Origin: an uncultured Clostridia bacterium | Lineage (GTDB): Bacteria > Bacillota > Clostridia > Oscillospirales > Ruminococcaceae | Assembly: GCA_945873955.1 (NCBI GenBank) | Contig: CAMCFA010000011.1 | Location: 1-49,237, forward strand | Reading direction: 5' to 3' | Length of the DNA stretch: 49,237 nucleotides | Shown: in pieces, positions 13,642 through 23,127 of the stretch | How positions within the stretch are numbered: the stretch's first letter is position 1 | Layout: each line of letters starts with the position of its first letter | Position numbers and translations under genes: made by a program | The notes under the pieces: generated by a model | Database searches by the model: none | The model's input: only the letters and a program-made list of their open reading frames with translations | What the model was told of the DNA's origin: nothing

Positions 13642-15894
13642 ATGGCAAATTTTGAACAATGGGAAGGTTTCAAAGGCAATATCTGGCGTGAAGAAATAAA
13701 TACACGCGACTTCATTCAGAACAACTACACCCCCTACGACGGCGACGAGTCATTCCTTGCCGGTCCGACAGAGGCTACGGACAAGCTGTGGGGAAAGCTC
13801 CAGCAGCTCCAGAAGGAGGAACGCGCAAAGGGCGGCGTTCTTGATATGGACACCCACATTGTTTCCGGCATTACCTCTCACGAGCCGGGATATATCGACC
13901 CGGAGCTGAAGGATCTTGAAAAGATCGTCGGACTTCAGACTGACAAGCCGCTCAAGAGAGCTTTTATGCCCTTCGGCGGTATCAAAATGGCTGAGGAGGC
14001 TTGCACCACCTACGGCTACACTCCCGACCCCATGCTCCACAAGATATTCACAGAATACCACAAGACCCACAATCAGGGTGTTTTCGACGCATACACACCG
14101 GAAATGCGTGCGGTAAGAAAGAACAAGATCATCACCGGACTGCCCGATACATACGGCAGAGGACGTATCGTCGGCGACTACCGCCGTATCGCTCTGTACG
14201 GAATCGACAGACTTGTCGAGGCTAAGCAGGACGACCTTGCGAACTGCGGCAACGGCAAAATGCGCGACAGCATTATCCGTCAGCGCGAGGAGCTTTCTGA
14301 CCAGATCCGCGCTCTCAAGCAGATGAAGGTAATGGCTGCGTCCTACGGCTGCGACATCTCAAAGCCTGCGGCGAACGCCCGCGAAGCTGTTCAGTGGACA
14401 TACTTCGGCTATCTGGCGGCTATCAAGACCCAGAACGGCGCCGCAATGTCTATCGGACGTATCTCAACTTTCCTTGACATCTACATTAAACGCGATATAG
14501 ACAGAGGTATCCTCACCGAACAGGAAGCGCAGGAGCTTATCGACCACCTTGTACTCAAGCTGAGAATGGTAAAGTTCGCGCGTATCCCCTCTTACAACGA
14601 GCTGTTCTCCGGCGACCCGGTTTGGGCTACCCTCTCTATCGGTGGCAAGGGACAGGACGGACGTTCAATGGTAACAAAGAACGACTTCCGTTTCCTGCAT
14701 ACTCTTGAGAACATGGGGCCCGCTCCCGAGCCTAACATGACCGTACTGTACTGCGACAAGCTGCCGGAGGCGTTCCGCCGCTATGCTGCCGCGATATCTG
14801 TACGCACTTCTTCCGTTCAGTACGAGAACGACGACGTAATGCGTCCTGTTTGGGGCGACGATTACGCTATCTGCTGCTGCGTATCTGCAACGCAGACCGG
14901 TAAGGAAATGCAGTTCTTCGGCGCAAGAGCTAACCTTGCCAAGTGCCTGATGTACGCTATCAACGGCGGTGTTGACGCTAAGACTAAGGTACAGGTAGGT
15001 CCTAAGTACAGACCTATCACCTCTGAATACCTCGATTACGACGAGGTAATGCAGAAGTACGACGACATGATGACATGGCTCGCAAGCGTTTATGTACACA
15101 CGCTGAACCTCATTCACTACATGCACGACAAGTACAACTACGAGGCTGCGGAAATGGCTCTTATCGACACAAACGTAAGACGTACATTCGCGACCGGTAT
15201 CGCGGGCTTCTCACATGTAGTTGACTCACTTTCTGCTATCAAGTATGCTAAGGTAAAGACTATCCGCGACGAAAACGGGATTGTTGTTGACTTTGAGACC
15301 GAGGGCGACTTCCCCCGCTACGGCAACGATGACGACCGTGCGGACGATATTGCCGTTTGGCTGCTCGGCACATTCCTGAAAAAGCTGAAGCAGTGCCACA
15401 CCTACCGCGACTCTGAGCCTACGACTTCTATCCTCACTATCACCTCGAACGTGGTATACGGCAAGGCTACCTCTTCCCTGCCGGACGGACGCAAGGCGGG
15501 CGAGCCGCTTTCACCCGGCGCGAACCCCTCCTACGGTGCGGAGAAGAACGGTCTGTTGGCTTCCCTCAACTCCGTGGCAAAGCTCCCCTACGAATGGGCG
15601 CTTGACGGTATCTCCAACACCCAGACCATTAATCCCGACGCGCTCGGTCACACCGAAGAGGAGCAGGTGACAAACCTCGTCAACATTCTTGACGGCTACT
15701 TTGAAAAGGGCGCTCATCACCTCAACGTGAACGTATTCGGCAAGGAGAAACTCATTGACGCTATGGAGCACCCGGAAAAGGAAGAATACGCAAACTTCAC
15801 TATCCGTGTTTCCGGCTATGCAGTTAAGTTCATCGACCTCACCAAGGAGCAGCAGATGGACGTTATCTCCAGAACCTGCCACGCGACTATGTAA
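13642..15894 (+). CDS. pflB: Formate C-acetyltransferase (pyruvate formate-lyase)
   Basis: The 750-residue protein is full length for PFL. It converts pyruvate and CoA to acetyl-CoA and formate in anaerobic fermentation, in the cytoplasm. The catalytic cysteine pair lies within C411-C413 ([20 protein letters not shown]). The glycyl-radical motif RVSGYAVKF is at the C-terminus, with G725 as the radical site. The N-terminal segment [19 protein letters not shown] is typical. Its activating enzyme follows after a hairpin. The codon usage looks optimised and the promoter is strong, as expected for a major fermentation enzyme. Confidence 0.97.
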   Translation: MANFEQWEGFKGNIWREEINTRDFIQNNYTPYDGDESFLAGPTEATDKLWGKLQQLQKEERAKGGVLDMDTHIVSGITSHEPGYIDPELKDLEKIVGLQTDKPLKRAFMPFGGIKMAEEACTTYGYTPDPMLHKIFTEYHKTHNQGVFDAYTPEMRAVRKNKIITGLPDTYGRGRIVGDYRRIALYGIDRLVEAKQDDLANCGNGKMRDSIIRQREELSDQIRALKQMKVMAASYGCDISKPAANAREAVQWTYFGYLAAIKTQNGAAMSIGRISTFLDIYIKRDIDRGILTEQEAQELIDHLVLKLRMVKFARIPSYNELFSGDPVWATLSIGGKGQDGRSMVTKNDFRFLHTLENMGPAPEPNMTVLYCDKLPEAFRRYAAAISVRTSSVQYENDDVMRPVWGDDYAICCCVSATQTGKEMQFFGARANLAKCLMYAINGGVDAKTKVQVGPKYRPITSEYLDYDEVMQKYDDMMTWLASVYVHTLNLIHYMHDKYNYEAAEMALIDTNVRRTFATGIAGFSHVVDSLSAIKYAKVKTIRDENGIVVDFETEGDFPRYGNDDDRADDIAVWLLGTFLKKLKQCHTYRDSEPTTSILTITSNVVYGKATSSLPDGRKAGEPLSPGANPSYGAEKNGLLASLNSVAKLPYEWALDGISNTQTINPDALGHTEEEQVTNLVNILDGYFEKGAHHLNVNVFGKEKLIDAMEHPEKEEYANFTIRVSGYAVKFIDLTKEQQMDVISRTCHATM

Positions 15895-15921
15895 TTTCAC
15901 GCAGACTAGCAGCTAAACCAC

Positions 15922-15950
15922 AAACAGCGCCGTGAAAAGCGGCGCTGTTT
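15922..15950 (+). terminator. Intercistronic hairpin between pflB and pflA
   Basis: A perfect 11-bp stem AAACAGCGCCG/CGGCGCTGTTT with a 7-base loop, followed by a weak T/A tail. It probably lowers read-through into pflA, giving less activase than lyase, and may stabilise the pflB message. Confidence 0.75.
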
Positions 15951-15969
15951 ATAAATTAAGGAGAACTAA

Positions 15970-16728
15970 ATGGGAGATATCAAGGGACTTATCCACTCCA
16001 CCGAGAGCTTTGGCGCGGCTGACGGTCCGGGGATTAGATTTATCGTATTCACGCAGGGCTGCCGAATGCGCTGCCGTTTCTGCCACAATCCGGATACATG
16101 GAGCATTGAGGGCGACGGCACCTGCACCGAGATGACCGCAAAGGAAGTCTTAGATAAAGCGCTGCGTTACCGAAGCTACTGGAAAAAAGACGGCGGTATC
16201 ACCGTCAGCGGCGGAGAACCTTTGCTCCAGATTGATTTCCTGCTTGACCTGTTCCGGCTGGCGAAGGAACAGGGCGTTTCCACCTGCATTGACACCGCCG
16301 GGAATCCATTCACCCGCGAAGAACCGTTCTTCTCCAAGTTCCGGCAGCTTATGGAGGTCACTGACCTGCTGCTTCTCGACATAAAGGAGATCGACCCCGA
16401 ACGTCACAAAAATATCACCGGCTTCGACAATGCGAATATTCTTGATATGGCGCGGTATCTCAGCGATATCGGGAAGCCCGTGTGGATAAGGCATGTGCTT
16501 GTGCCGGGGCTTAGCGACTTTGACGAGGATCTTGACGCCCTCGCGGAGTTCATTGGTACACTCAGCAATGTGCAAAAGGTGGAAGTCCTCCCCTACCATA
16601 CGCTCGGAAAGTTCAAGTGGGAAAATCTCGGCTTGAAATACTCGCTGGAGGACACCGCCCCGCCCTCCGCTGAACGTATCGACAATGCACAGAGGATACT
16701 CGGCGCCGGGAAATACGCGGAAAAGTAA
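15970..16728 (+). CDS. pflA: Pyruvate formate-lyase activating enzyme (radical SAM)
   Basis: The 252-residue protein has the radical SAM cluster motif CxxxCxxC at about residues 30-37 (GCRMRCRFCHNPDTW), followed by the GGEPLLQ glycine-rich segment near 81. It uses SAM and a 4Fe-4S cluster to place the glycyl radical on PflB. AAGGAG lies before ATG 15970. Adjacent placement after pflB is the normal arrangement. Confidence 0.96.
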   Translation: MGDIKGLIHSTESFGAADGPGIRFIVFTQGCRMRCRFCHNPDTWSIEGDGTCTEMTAKEVLDKALRYRSYWKKDGGITVSGGEPLLQIDFLLDLFRLAKEQGVSTCIDTAGNPFTREEPFFSKFRQLMEVTDLLLLDIKEIDPERHKNITGFDNANILDMARYLSDIGKPVWIRHVLVPGLSDFDEDLDALAEFIGTLSNVQKVEVLPYHTLGKFKWENLGLKYSLEDTAPPSAERIDNAQRILGAGKYAEK

Positions 16729-16739
16729 ACAGATAACAA

Positions 16740-16779
16740 AAAGGCTCATCGGAAATCCGGTGAGCCTTTCGTTTTTTTA
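16740..16779. terminator. Bidirectional terminator between pflA and the surface-protein gene
   Basis: AAAGGCTCA/TGAGCCTTT extended by CGG/CCG, then CGTTTTTTT on the plus strand and A-rich sequence on the other side. Confidence 0.85.
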
Positions 16780-16787
16780 TTCAGAAA

Positions 16788-17144
16788 TTACTTTCTGGAC
16801 TTCTTGGAGAGAAGCATTACGCCGCCTGCGATTACAGCAGCGCCAGCAACGCCAGCTACGCCTGCAACGCCGGTGTCAGGAGAACCCTTGTCCTCGGTAG
16901 CAGCAGCCTCAGCAGTTGTAGCCTCTGCAGTTGCAGTCTCAGCGGTGGTTGCTTCTTCAGCAGTAGCAACTTCAGCAGTAGCAACTTCAGCAGTAGCAGC
17001 TTCAGCAGTGGTCTCTGCCTCAACGGTAGCAGCCTCAACAGTAACAGGAGCTACCTCAGCGGTTTCAGCGGACGCGATTGCAGACGCGGAAACAGCCATT
17101 GTTGCTGCGATAGCAGCGGTAAGAACCATCTTAGAAATCTTCAT
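16788..17144 (-). CDS. Small cell-wall-anchored surface protein with TTAEA repeats
   Basis: The 118-residue protein has a signal peptide ([20 protein letters not shown], cleavage near ASA-ETA). A middle region of low complexity is made of A, E, T and V in repeated AEVAT/TAEAT units. The end is a sorting-type signal: GSPDTG, a hydrophobic helix ([20 protein letters not shown]) and the basic tail SKKSRK. SPDTG is a variant of the LPXTG/NPXTG sortase motif. The mature chain would be only about 65 residues of flexible acidic spacer, so a structural or shielding role is more likely than catalysis. AGAGG precedes the ATG and a near-consensus promoter lies upstream. Confidence 0.8.
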   Translation of the reverse strand: MKISKMVLTAAIAATMAVSASAIASAETAEVAPVTVEAATVEAETTAEAATAEVATAEVATAEEATTAETATAEATTAEAAATEDKGSPDTGVAGVAGVAGAAVIAGGVMLLSKKSRK

Positions 17145-17213
17145 GATAAGTACCTCTTTTGTTCATTTATTTGCCGATATTTTGTATATCGGTATTTCTT
17201 TTTTACAATGTGT

Positions 17214-17242
17214 ATTTTATCACTTTTCCTGTCTTTTGTCAA
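17214..17242 (-). promoter_or_regulatory. Promoter of the surface-protein gene
   Basis: Minus strand TTGACA (17242-17237), 17 bases, TAAAAT (17219-17214). The leader contains the hairpin CCGATAT/ATATCGG around 17174-17192. Confidence 0.85.
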
Positions 17243-17384
17243 GCGAAATAGCCAAAAATTATTCGCCAATTTATACAAAACTACTAAACAAAAAGGGGGA
17301 ATTTTCGCTGTATGTTTATCTGTATCAGTATATTTATTTCATTTTTTCGTACACTATAAGAAAACTCAGCAAAGGAGAACGATC

Positions 17385-17918
17385 ATGGATCTTAAAGGAA
17401 CAAGAACCGAAGCCAACCTGATGTCCGCATTCGCGGGAGAAACACAGGCGCGCAGCAAGTACGACTATTTCGCTAAGGCGGCGGAGAACGAGGGCTTCAA
17501 CCAGATAGCCGCGATATTCAAGGAGACCGCCGAGAACGAGAAAGCCCACGCGTTCATCTGGTTCAGAGAGCTGGGCGGACTATCCAACACCGCCGCGAAT
17601 CTCATCAGCGCGAAGTCCGGGGAGCATTTCGAGTGGGCGGAGATGTACGAGGAATTCGCGCAGGTCGCCGAGGAGGAGGGCTTCACAGAGATAGCCAAGA
17701 AATTCCGGCAGGTCGCCGCAGTCGAGAAAGTCCACGAGGAGCGGTTTATTCGGCTGCTGCAATCAGTTGAAATGCAGAAGGTTTTTGAGCAAACCGACGA
17801 GATCATGTGGCAGTGCATGAACTGCGGTCACATTGAATTCGGCAAAAAAGCACCGGACACTTGTCCCGTCTGCGGTTACCCAAAAGCGTATTTCCAGCAG
17901 AAAGCTGATAATTACTAA
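17385..17918 (+). CDS. rbr: Rubrerythrin
   Basis: The 177-residue protein starts at ATG 17385, 7 bases after AAAGGAG; the longer frame to 17208 is untranslated leader. The N-terminal ferritin-like domain has the di-iron ligands in ENEKAHAF and EKVHEERF helices. The C-terminal rubredoxin domain has CMNC and CPVC pairs holding one Fe (residues about 145-165). Rubrerythrin reduces hydrogen peroxide in anaerobes using electrons from NADH or rubredoxin partners. It is monocistronic with its own terminator. Confidence 0.96.
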   Translation: MDLKGTRTEANLMSAFAGETQARSKYDYFAKAAENEGFNQIAAIFKETAENEKAHAFIWFRELGGLSNTAANLISAKSGEHFEWAEMYEEFAQVAEEEGFTEIAKKFRQVAAVEKVHEERFIRLLQSVEMQKVFEQTDEIMWQCMNCGHIEFGKKAPDTCPVCGYPKAYFQQKADNY

Positions 17919-17925
17919 TGAACGC

Positions 17926-17954
17926 AAGGCGCAGGATAATTACCTGCGCCTTTT
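17926..17954 (+). terminator. Terminator after rubrerythrin
   Basis: AAGGCGCAGG/CCTGCGCCTT 10-bp stem followed by TTCGCTTT. Confidence 0.85.
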
Positions 17955-17957
17955 CGC

Positions 17958-18012
17958 TTTACAAAGATTTAACATTGTGCTGCTTTTGGATTTTACACAG
18001 CGTTGATATAAT
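17958..18012 (+). promoter_or_regulatory. pstS promoter with Pho-box-like repeats
   Basis: TATAAT (18007-18012) has no good -35 hexamer at the correct distance. Upstream are TTTACA (17958), TTAACA (17969, exactly 11 bases later) and TTTACA (17992). The TT(A/T)ACA words at about one helical turn match the PhoP/PhoB box design of Firmicutes. Confidence 0.6.
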
Positions 18013-18080
18013 ATGCTTGTGACAAGGAAATCACAGGTAATCATGCGAAAACGCATACATAAGTAAGGAGATCTACTAAA

Positions 18081-19070
18081 ATGAACATCACCAGAAAATT
18101 ATCACTCAGCACCGCTGCACTGATCGCTGTCGCTGCACTTGCAGGCTGCTCCGGTAACACCGACAGCACTAGCTCTGCCAACAACGGTTCTTCCGCACAG
18201 GAAAGCACCCCTGCACAGGACAACTCTGCTGCTCAGAACAACGAATCCGAGCAGGACAGCACCACCGGCGCAGCAAAGCTGAATACAGAGATCACAGTTG
18301 TTTCCCGTGAGGACGGCTCCGGCACAAGAGGCGCTTTCGTTGAGCTTATGGGAATCGAACAGAAGAACGAAGCCGGCGAAAAGGAAGACATGACCCGCGG
18401 CGACGCTGAGATCATCAACTCCACCAACGGCGTAATTATGAGCGTTGCAGGCAACGTAGACGCAATCGGCTATATCTCGCTCGGTTCGCTGAACGACACC
18501 GTAAAGGCTGTTGAGGTAAACGGCGTTGAAGTAACCGTAGACAACATCAAGTCCGGTGAATACATGGTCGCAAGACCCTTTAACCTCTGCTACCAGCAGG
18601 CAAAGCTGGACGGCAATGCCGCAGCTTCTGACTTCGTAAAGTACATTATAAGCAAAGAGGGACAGCAGATCATCTCTGACAACGGCTATATCGCAGTTGA
18701 CACAACAGACAGCTACTCCCCCAGCGGTATCAACGGAGCAATTTCCATAAACGGCTCTACCTCTGTTGGACCGGTTATGGAGAAGCTTGCAGAAGCGTAC
18801 AAGGCTCTCAACCCCGACGTTGCAATTGATGTACAGCAGACCGGTTCCGGCGCGGGTATCACCGCTGCGACTGAGGGAAGCTGCGATATCGGTATGTCCT
18901 CCCGTGATCTGAAGCAGGAGGAGATAGATGCGGGGCTTACTCCTCTCAAGATCGCCGACGACGGCATTGCAGTTATCGTAAACCTTGATAATCCTGTTGA
19001 GGACATCACCTCCGACGAGATCATGAAGATCTACACCGGCGAGATCAACCGCTGGGACGAGCTGGCTTGA
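18081..19070 (+). CDS. pstS: Phosphate ABC transporter substrate-binding lipoprotein, lobes in permuted order
   Basis: The 329-residue protein has a lipoprotein signal (LAGC, C23) and a Ser/Gln/Asn-rich spacer (24-68). The binding-protein domain follows in unusual order. The part that normally comes second (SREDGSGTRGAF at 75-86, then AIGYISLGSL, then a C-terminal-type segment) comes first. The part that normally starts the mature protein (INGSTSVGPVMEKLAEAYKA at 223-242, QTGSGAGI, CDIGMSSRDL, then YTGEINRW) comes last and ends the protein. All phosphate-contact motifs (NGSTS, GSGAG, GSGTRG) are present, so it can form a complete site and is not truncated. It heads the pst operon; most transcripts probably end at the hairpin after it. 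Confidence 0.9.
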   Translation: MNITRKLSLSTAALIAVAALAGCSGNTDSTSSANNGSSAQESTPAQDNSAAQNNESEQDSTTGAAKLNTEITVVSREDGSGTRGAFVELMGIEQKNEAGEKEDMTRGDAEIINSTNGVIMSVAGNVDAIGYISLGSLNDTVKAVEVNGVEVTVDNIKSGEYMVARPFNLCYQQAKLDGNAAASDFVKYIISKEGQQIISDNGYIAVDTTDSYSPSGINGAISINGSTSVGPVMEKLAEAYKALNPDVAIDVQQTGSGAGITAATEGSCDIGMSSRDLKQEEIDAGLTPLKIADDGIAVIVNLDNPVEDITSDEIMKIYTGEINRWDELA

Positions 19071-19128
19071 TCAGTCTTTCCGAATAAGGTTTCTTCCTAC
19101 CCTTTCCAAAATAAATATGTTTCATTTG

Positions 19129-19170
19129 GCGCTGCGCAGCGGCTTTATGGCTGCCGTGCGGCGCTTCTTT
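19129..19170 (+). terminator. Attenuating hairpin between pstS and pstC
   Basis: A GC-rich stem of about 15 pairs (19129-19143 with 19149-19164, including G-T pairs and one mismatch) has loop TTTAT and is followed by TTCTTT. It would make PstS more abundant than the membrane components, the usual need of ABC importers. Confidence 0.7.
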
Positions 19171-19210
19171 GTAAATATCAAATTGTTAAATCTAAATAAA
19201 GAGGTGTACT

Positions 19211-20059
19211 ATGCAAAAGGTAAAGGAAAAGCTCATGCGCACGGTATTTCTTATCTGCGCCTGCGTGTCTATTCTGGCTGTTGTGCTGATCTGCGTTTAC
19301 CTGTTCGCCACCGGCGTCCCCGCTATGAAGGAGATAGGCTTCACAGACTTCCTGTTCGGGCAGAAATGGAAGCCCTCCAGCGGATATTTCGGTATTTTCC
19401 CGATGATAATCGGCAGTATCCTAGTCACCGGTATCGCGGTGGTAGTCGGCGTTCCGGCGGGGATCCTCTGCGCGGTGTTCATGGCTCACTACTGCCCCGC
19501 CTGGCTGTACAGGTTCGTTAAACCTGCGGTGAATCTGCTGGCGGGGATCCCCTCTATCGTGTACGGCTTCTTCGGGCTTATGGTCATTGTTCCTTTCATG
19601 AAAAACCTGTTCGGCGGTTCGGGTAAATCACTGCTGACCGCCGGCATACTGCTGGGAATAATGATCCTTCCCACGGTAATAAAAACCACCGAGGCAAGTC
19701 TGAACGCAGTGCCAAAGTCCTACTATGAAGGCTCGCTGGCGCTGGGTGCGACCCACGAACGCAGCGTGTTCTTCGCCTCGCTTCCCGCGGCGAAGTCCGG
19801 TATCCTTGCCGCGATAATCCTCGGCGTGGGACGTGCTATCGGCGAAACTATGGCGGTGGTAATGGTTGCCGGAAACCAGACTATCCTGCCGGAAAGCATA
19901 ACCTCCGGTATTCGCACCATGACCTCCAACATCGTAATGGAAATGGGCTACGCCACCGGGCTGCACCAGGAAGCGCTTATCGCGACGGCTGTGGTGCTGT
20001 TCGTGTTCATTCTTATAATCAACCTCTGCTTTTCCGCGCTTAAAAGGAGGAAAGACTGA
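19211..20059 (+). CDS. pstC: Phosphate ABC transporter permease PstC
   Basis: The 282-residue permease has about six membrane helices (first at 13-37). The cytoplasmic EAA-type loop is recognisable around 185-205 (EGSLALGATHERSVFFASLPA), and the PstC segment NLLAGIPSIVYGFFGL is near 110. It forms the phosphate channel with PstA. AGAGG precedes ATG 19211; its stop overlaps the pstA start (TGATG). Confidence 0.95.
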   Translation: MQKVKEKLMRTVFLICACVSILAVVLICVYLFATGVPAMKEIGFTDFLFGQKWKPSSGYFGIFPMIIGSILVTGIAVVVGVPAGILCAVFMAHYCPAWLYRFVKPAVNLLAGIPSIVYGFFGLMVIVPFMKNLFGGSGKSLLTAGILLGIMILPTVIKTTEASLNAVPKSYYEGSLALGATHERSVFFASLPAAKSGILAAIILGVGRAIGETMAVVMVAGNQTILPESITSGIRTMTSNIVMEMGYATGLHQEALIATAVVLFVFILIINLCFSALKRRKD

Positions 20060-20991
20060 TGACTGACACCGCTGACAACTCTGTTATGAAAGCGGAAAAC
20101 TCGGCTCCGGAGAACTACATCAACCGCGTTTCATTCACCGCACGGCTGAAACAGTACGCAAGAAGCCCGCTTTCTCTTATACTGATGATACTTGTAATGC
20201 TTTCTGCGCTGTTCGCGGTGGGAATGCTGGTGTTCATCATAATCTACATTCTGGTGAACGGTATACCGCACCTCAGCGCGGAGCAGTTCTCGTGGGAATA
20301 CACCACCGAAAACGTCAGCATGCTCCCGGCGATAATAAACACCCTGCTCATGACCGCAATGACGCTGCTGCTCGCCGTCCCTGTGGGGATATTTGCGGCG
20401 GTATATCTCGTGGAATACGCAAAGCGCGGCAGCAAGCTGGTAAAGGTGATACGCGTTGCAACTGAAACTCTGTCCGGCATACCGTCGATAGTATTCGGTC
20501 TGTTCGGATTTCTGATGTTCAATATCCAGCTCAAGTGGCAGTACAGTATCCTTGCGGGTGTTATCACCCTTTCAATGATGATCCTGCCTCTGATTATCCG
20601 CACCACTGAGGAGGCTCTCCTCGCCGTGCCGGACAGCTACCGTGAGGGCAGTTTCGGGCTTGGCGCGGGTAAAATGCGCACCGTGTTCCGGGTTATACTG
20701 CCCACCGCCGTGCCGGGTATCATGTCCGGCGTTATCCTCGCTATCGGAAGGATAGTCGGTGAGTCCGCCGCGCTGATATTCACCTCCGGCACAGGACACA
20801 ACATACCTAAGGCGCTTATCGGTTCGGGCAGCTCCGCTTCAACGCTGACGGTACACATGTATATTCTTTCCAACGAAGGTCTGCACACGAACGAGGCTTT
20901 CGCTTCGGCGGTCGTACTGCTGGGACTCACGTTCATCATCAATCTGATCTCCGACATGGTAGAGCGGCACATTGCTAAGAAAAAGGGGTAA
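20059..20991 (+). CDS. pstA: Phosphate ABC transporter permease PstA
   Basis: The 310-residue permease has a cytoplasmic N-terminal extension of about 45 residues before the first membrane helix. The PstA-type segment [18 protein letters not shown] and an EAA loop ([20 protein letters not shown]) followed by [15 protein letters not shown] are present. It pairs with PstC. AGGAGG lies inside the end of pstC, and the one-base overlap indicates coupled translation. Confidence 0.95.
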   Translation: MTDTADNSVMKAENSAPENYINRVSFTARLKQYARSPLSLILMILVMLSALFAVGMLVFIIIYILVNGIPHLSAEQFSWEYTTENVSMLPAIINTLLMTAMTLLLAVPVGIFAAVYLVEYAKRGSKLVKVIRVATETLSGIPSIVFGLFGFLMFNIQLKWQYSILAGVITLSMMILPLIIRTTEEALLAVPDSYREGSFGLGAGKMRTVFRVILPTAVPGIMSGVILAIGRIVGESAALIFTSGTGHNIPKALIGSGSSASTLTVHMYILSNEGLHTNEAFASAVVLLGLTFIINLISDMVERHIAKKKG

Positions 20992-20995
20992 ACAA

Positions 20996-21742
20996 ATGAA
21001 ATTCGATATACGAAACGCCGAGCTGTACTACGGCTCTTTCAAGGCGCTGAAAGGCATTAATCTGGAGATACCGGAGAACAAGATCACCGCGTTTATAGGT
21101 CCCTCCGGCTGCGGAAAATCCACGCTGCTGAAATCTCTGAACCGCATGAACGATCTGGTGGAGGGCTGCCGCATAACCGGGCAGTTCCTGCTGGACGGCG
21201 AGGACATCTATGGCAAAATGGACGTGAATCTGCTCCGCAAGAGGGTGGGAATGGTATTCCAGAAGCCAAACCCGTTCCCCATGAGCGTATACGACAACAT
21301 AGCCTACGGTCCGCGGACTCACGGCATACACTCAAAAGTGAAGCTGGACGACATCGTTGAGAAATCCCTGCGGGACGCAGCTATCTGGGACGAGCTAAAG
21401 GACAGACTGAAAAAATCCGCGCTGGGGCTTTCCGGCGGTCAGCAGCAGCGTCTTTGCATTGCTAGAGCGCTGGCAGTCGAGCCGGAGGTGCTGCTTATGG
21501 ACGAACCGACCTCCGCTCTTGACCCGATTTCAACTTCTCACATAGAAGACCTTGCAATTGAGCTGAAAAAGGAGTATACTATTGTTATGGTAACTCATAA
21601 TATGCAGCAGGCTGCGAGGATCTCCGACAAAACGGCGTTCTTCCTGCTGGGAGAGGTCGTGGAATACGCGGACACCGACGACATCTTCTCGAACCCGCAG
21701 GACAAGCGCACCGAGGACTACATAACCGGGCGCTTCGGCTAA
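20996..21742 (+). CDS. pstB: Phosphate ABC transporter ATPase PstB
   Basis: ATG 20996 is preferred over the start at 20972: AAGGGG lies 7 bases before it and [13 protein letters not shown] is the usual PstB start. The 248-residue ATPase has Walker [10 protein letters not shown] near 36-44, the signature [15 protein letters not shown] near 148, Walker [13 protein letters not shown] near 168 and the H-loop VTHNMQQA. It drives phosphate import by PstC-PstA. Confidence 0.96.
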   Translation: MKFDIRNAELYYGSFKALKGINLEIPENKITAFIGPSGCGKSTLLKSLNRMNDLVEGCRITGQFLLDGEDIYGKMDVNLLRKRVGMVFQKPNPFPMSVYDNIAYGPRTHGIHSKVKLDDIVEKSLRDAAIWDELKDRLKKSALGLSGGQQQRLCIARALAVEPEVLLMDEPTSALDPISTSHIEDLAIELKKEYTIVMVTHNMQQAARISDKTAFFLLGEVVEYADTDDIFSNPQDKRTEDYITGRFG

Positions 21743-21756
21743 AAGGAGGGGTAATT

Positions 21757-22395
21757 ATGAGGAACCGTTTCGACGAGCAGCTTGAACAGCTCAACATACA
21801 GCTCATCAAAATGGGGGCGCTGTGCGAGGAAAGCATTGCCTGCGCCGTGAAAGCGCTGTTTGACGAGAGAACAAGCGAAATGATCGACAAGGTAAACGAA
21901 AACGAAATAGAAACAGACCACATGGAGCACGAAATAGAAGCGCTCTGCATGCGGCTTCTGCTGCATCAGCAGCCGGTGGCGCGGGATCTGCGCAGCGTTT
22001 CATCTGCGCTGAAAATGATATCCGACATGGAGCGTATCGGCGACCAGTCGCAGGATATCGCGGAGATAGCAGGGTTCGTTCATTCCACCGATCTGGCGGG
22101 ACGCGTATCTATTTCAGATATGGCTGACAAAGCGATCAGCATGGTGACAATGAGCGTTGACTCCTTCGTCAAGAGGGACGTTGATCTCGCCCACGCAGCT
22201 ATCGCCGCTGACGACGAGGTCGACAAGCTGTTCCTTGAGGTGCGCAACGAACTTATCGGGCTGGTGCGCAGCGACGCAGAGGAAGCAGAGTACTTCATGG
22301 ATCTGCTTATGGCAGCGAAGTATCTTGAACGTATTGCCGACCATGCCACAAATATTGCGGAATGGGTGCTGTATTCCATAACCGGGGAGCGCTGA
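21757..22395 (+). CDS. phoU: Phosphate signalling protein PhoU
   Basis: The 212-residue all-helical protein has the two PhoU repeats (FDEQLEQLNIQLIKMGALCE at the start; DMERIGDQSQDIAEI near 88-102; YLERIADHATNIAEWV near 190-205). PhoU links PstB activity to the PhoR kinase and represses the regulon when phosphate is plentiful. It starts 14 bases after pstB behind AAAAGGAGG, in the same operon. Confidence 0.95.
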   Translation: MRNRFDEQLEQLNIQLIKMGALCEESIACAVKALFDERTSEMIDKVNENEIETDHMEHEIEALCMRLLLHQQPVARDLRSVSSALKMISDMERIGDQSQDIAEIAGFVHSTDLAGRVSISDMADKAISMVTMSVDSFVKRDVDLAHAAIAADDEVDKLFLEVRNELIGLVRSDAEEAEYFMDLLMAAKYLERIADHATNIAEWVLYSITGER

Positions 22396-22420
22396 TCCCG
22401 CAAAAAAGGAGAAAATTCAC

Positions 22421-23089
22421 ATGATCTATATGCTTGAGGACGATCAGAACATCAGAAATTTCGTGCTGTACGCGCTGAATAATTCCGGTATGGAAGCAAG
22501 GGGCTTCGAGCGCCCGGCGGAATTCTGGGAGGCGCTGCGGGAGGAAACTCCCACGGTGCTGCTGCTTGATATAATGCTGCCGGAGGAGGACGGGCTTACT
22601 GTGTTGTCAAAGCTCCGCACAAACCCGGAGTACGCGACGCTCCCAGTGATAATGCTCACCGCGAAGGATTCGGAATACGATAAGGTGATAGGGCTTGACA
22701 GCGGCGCAGACGACTATGTGGCGAAGCCCTTCGGCACAATGGAACTGATTTCCCGGATAAAGGCGCTGCTGCGGCGCACTTCCTCCCAGACCGCAAAGGA
22801 ATACTCTGTCGGCGGTTTGTACGTCAACACCTCAAAGCATATCGTAAAGGTGAACGGAAGCGAGGTGCAGCTCACATATAAGGAATTCGAGCTGCTGTGC
22901 CTGCTGCTGGACAATATGGGTACCGTACTTACTCGCGAGCAGATACTATCACGGGTGTGGGGTTATGATTTCGACGGGGAAAGCCGCACCGTGGACGTAC
23001 ATATCAGAACGCTTCGGCTCAAACTCGGCGAATGCGGCAGCATGATCGAAACAGTGCGCGGAGTGGGTTACAAAGCAGAAAACCCCTAA
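22421..23089 (+). CDS. phoB: OmpR-family response regulator PhoB/PhoP
   Basis: The 222-residue protein has a receiver domain with the acidic pocket LEDD near 5-8, phosphoacceptor D50 (LLLDIMLPEEDG) and the KPFG lysine. A C-terminal winged helix is typical of OmpR/PhoB factors (YKEFELLCLLLDN, then DVHIRTLRLKL and TVRGVGYKA). Its place after phoU and before a PAS-containing kinase indicates the phosphate regulator. It would bind the Pho-box-like repeats before pstS. Confidence 0.93.
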   Translation: MIYMLEDDQNIRNFVLYALNNSGMEARGFERPAEFWEALREETPTVLLLDIMLPEEDGLTVLSKLRTNPEYATLPVIMLTAKDSEYDKVIGLDSGADDYVAKPFGTMELISRIKALLRRTSSQTAKEYSVGGLYVNTSKHIVKVNGSEVQLTYKEFELLCLLLDNMGTVLTREQILSRVWGYDFDGESRTVDVHIRTLRLKLGECGSMIETVRGVGYKAENP

Positions 23090-23127
23090 ACGCATGAAAT
23101 TTCCTCTTAAAAAAGGAGAACAAAGAA

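Noticed and set aside
16804-17384. Plus-strand open frame over the surface-protein gene, and the frame leading into rubrerythrin
   Set aside because: Mirror of the Ala/Thr-rich repeats. Rubrerythrin starts at 17385 behind AAAGGAG, so the upstream codons are leader.
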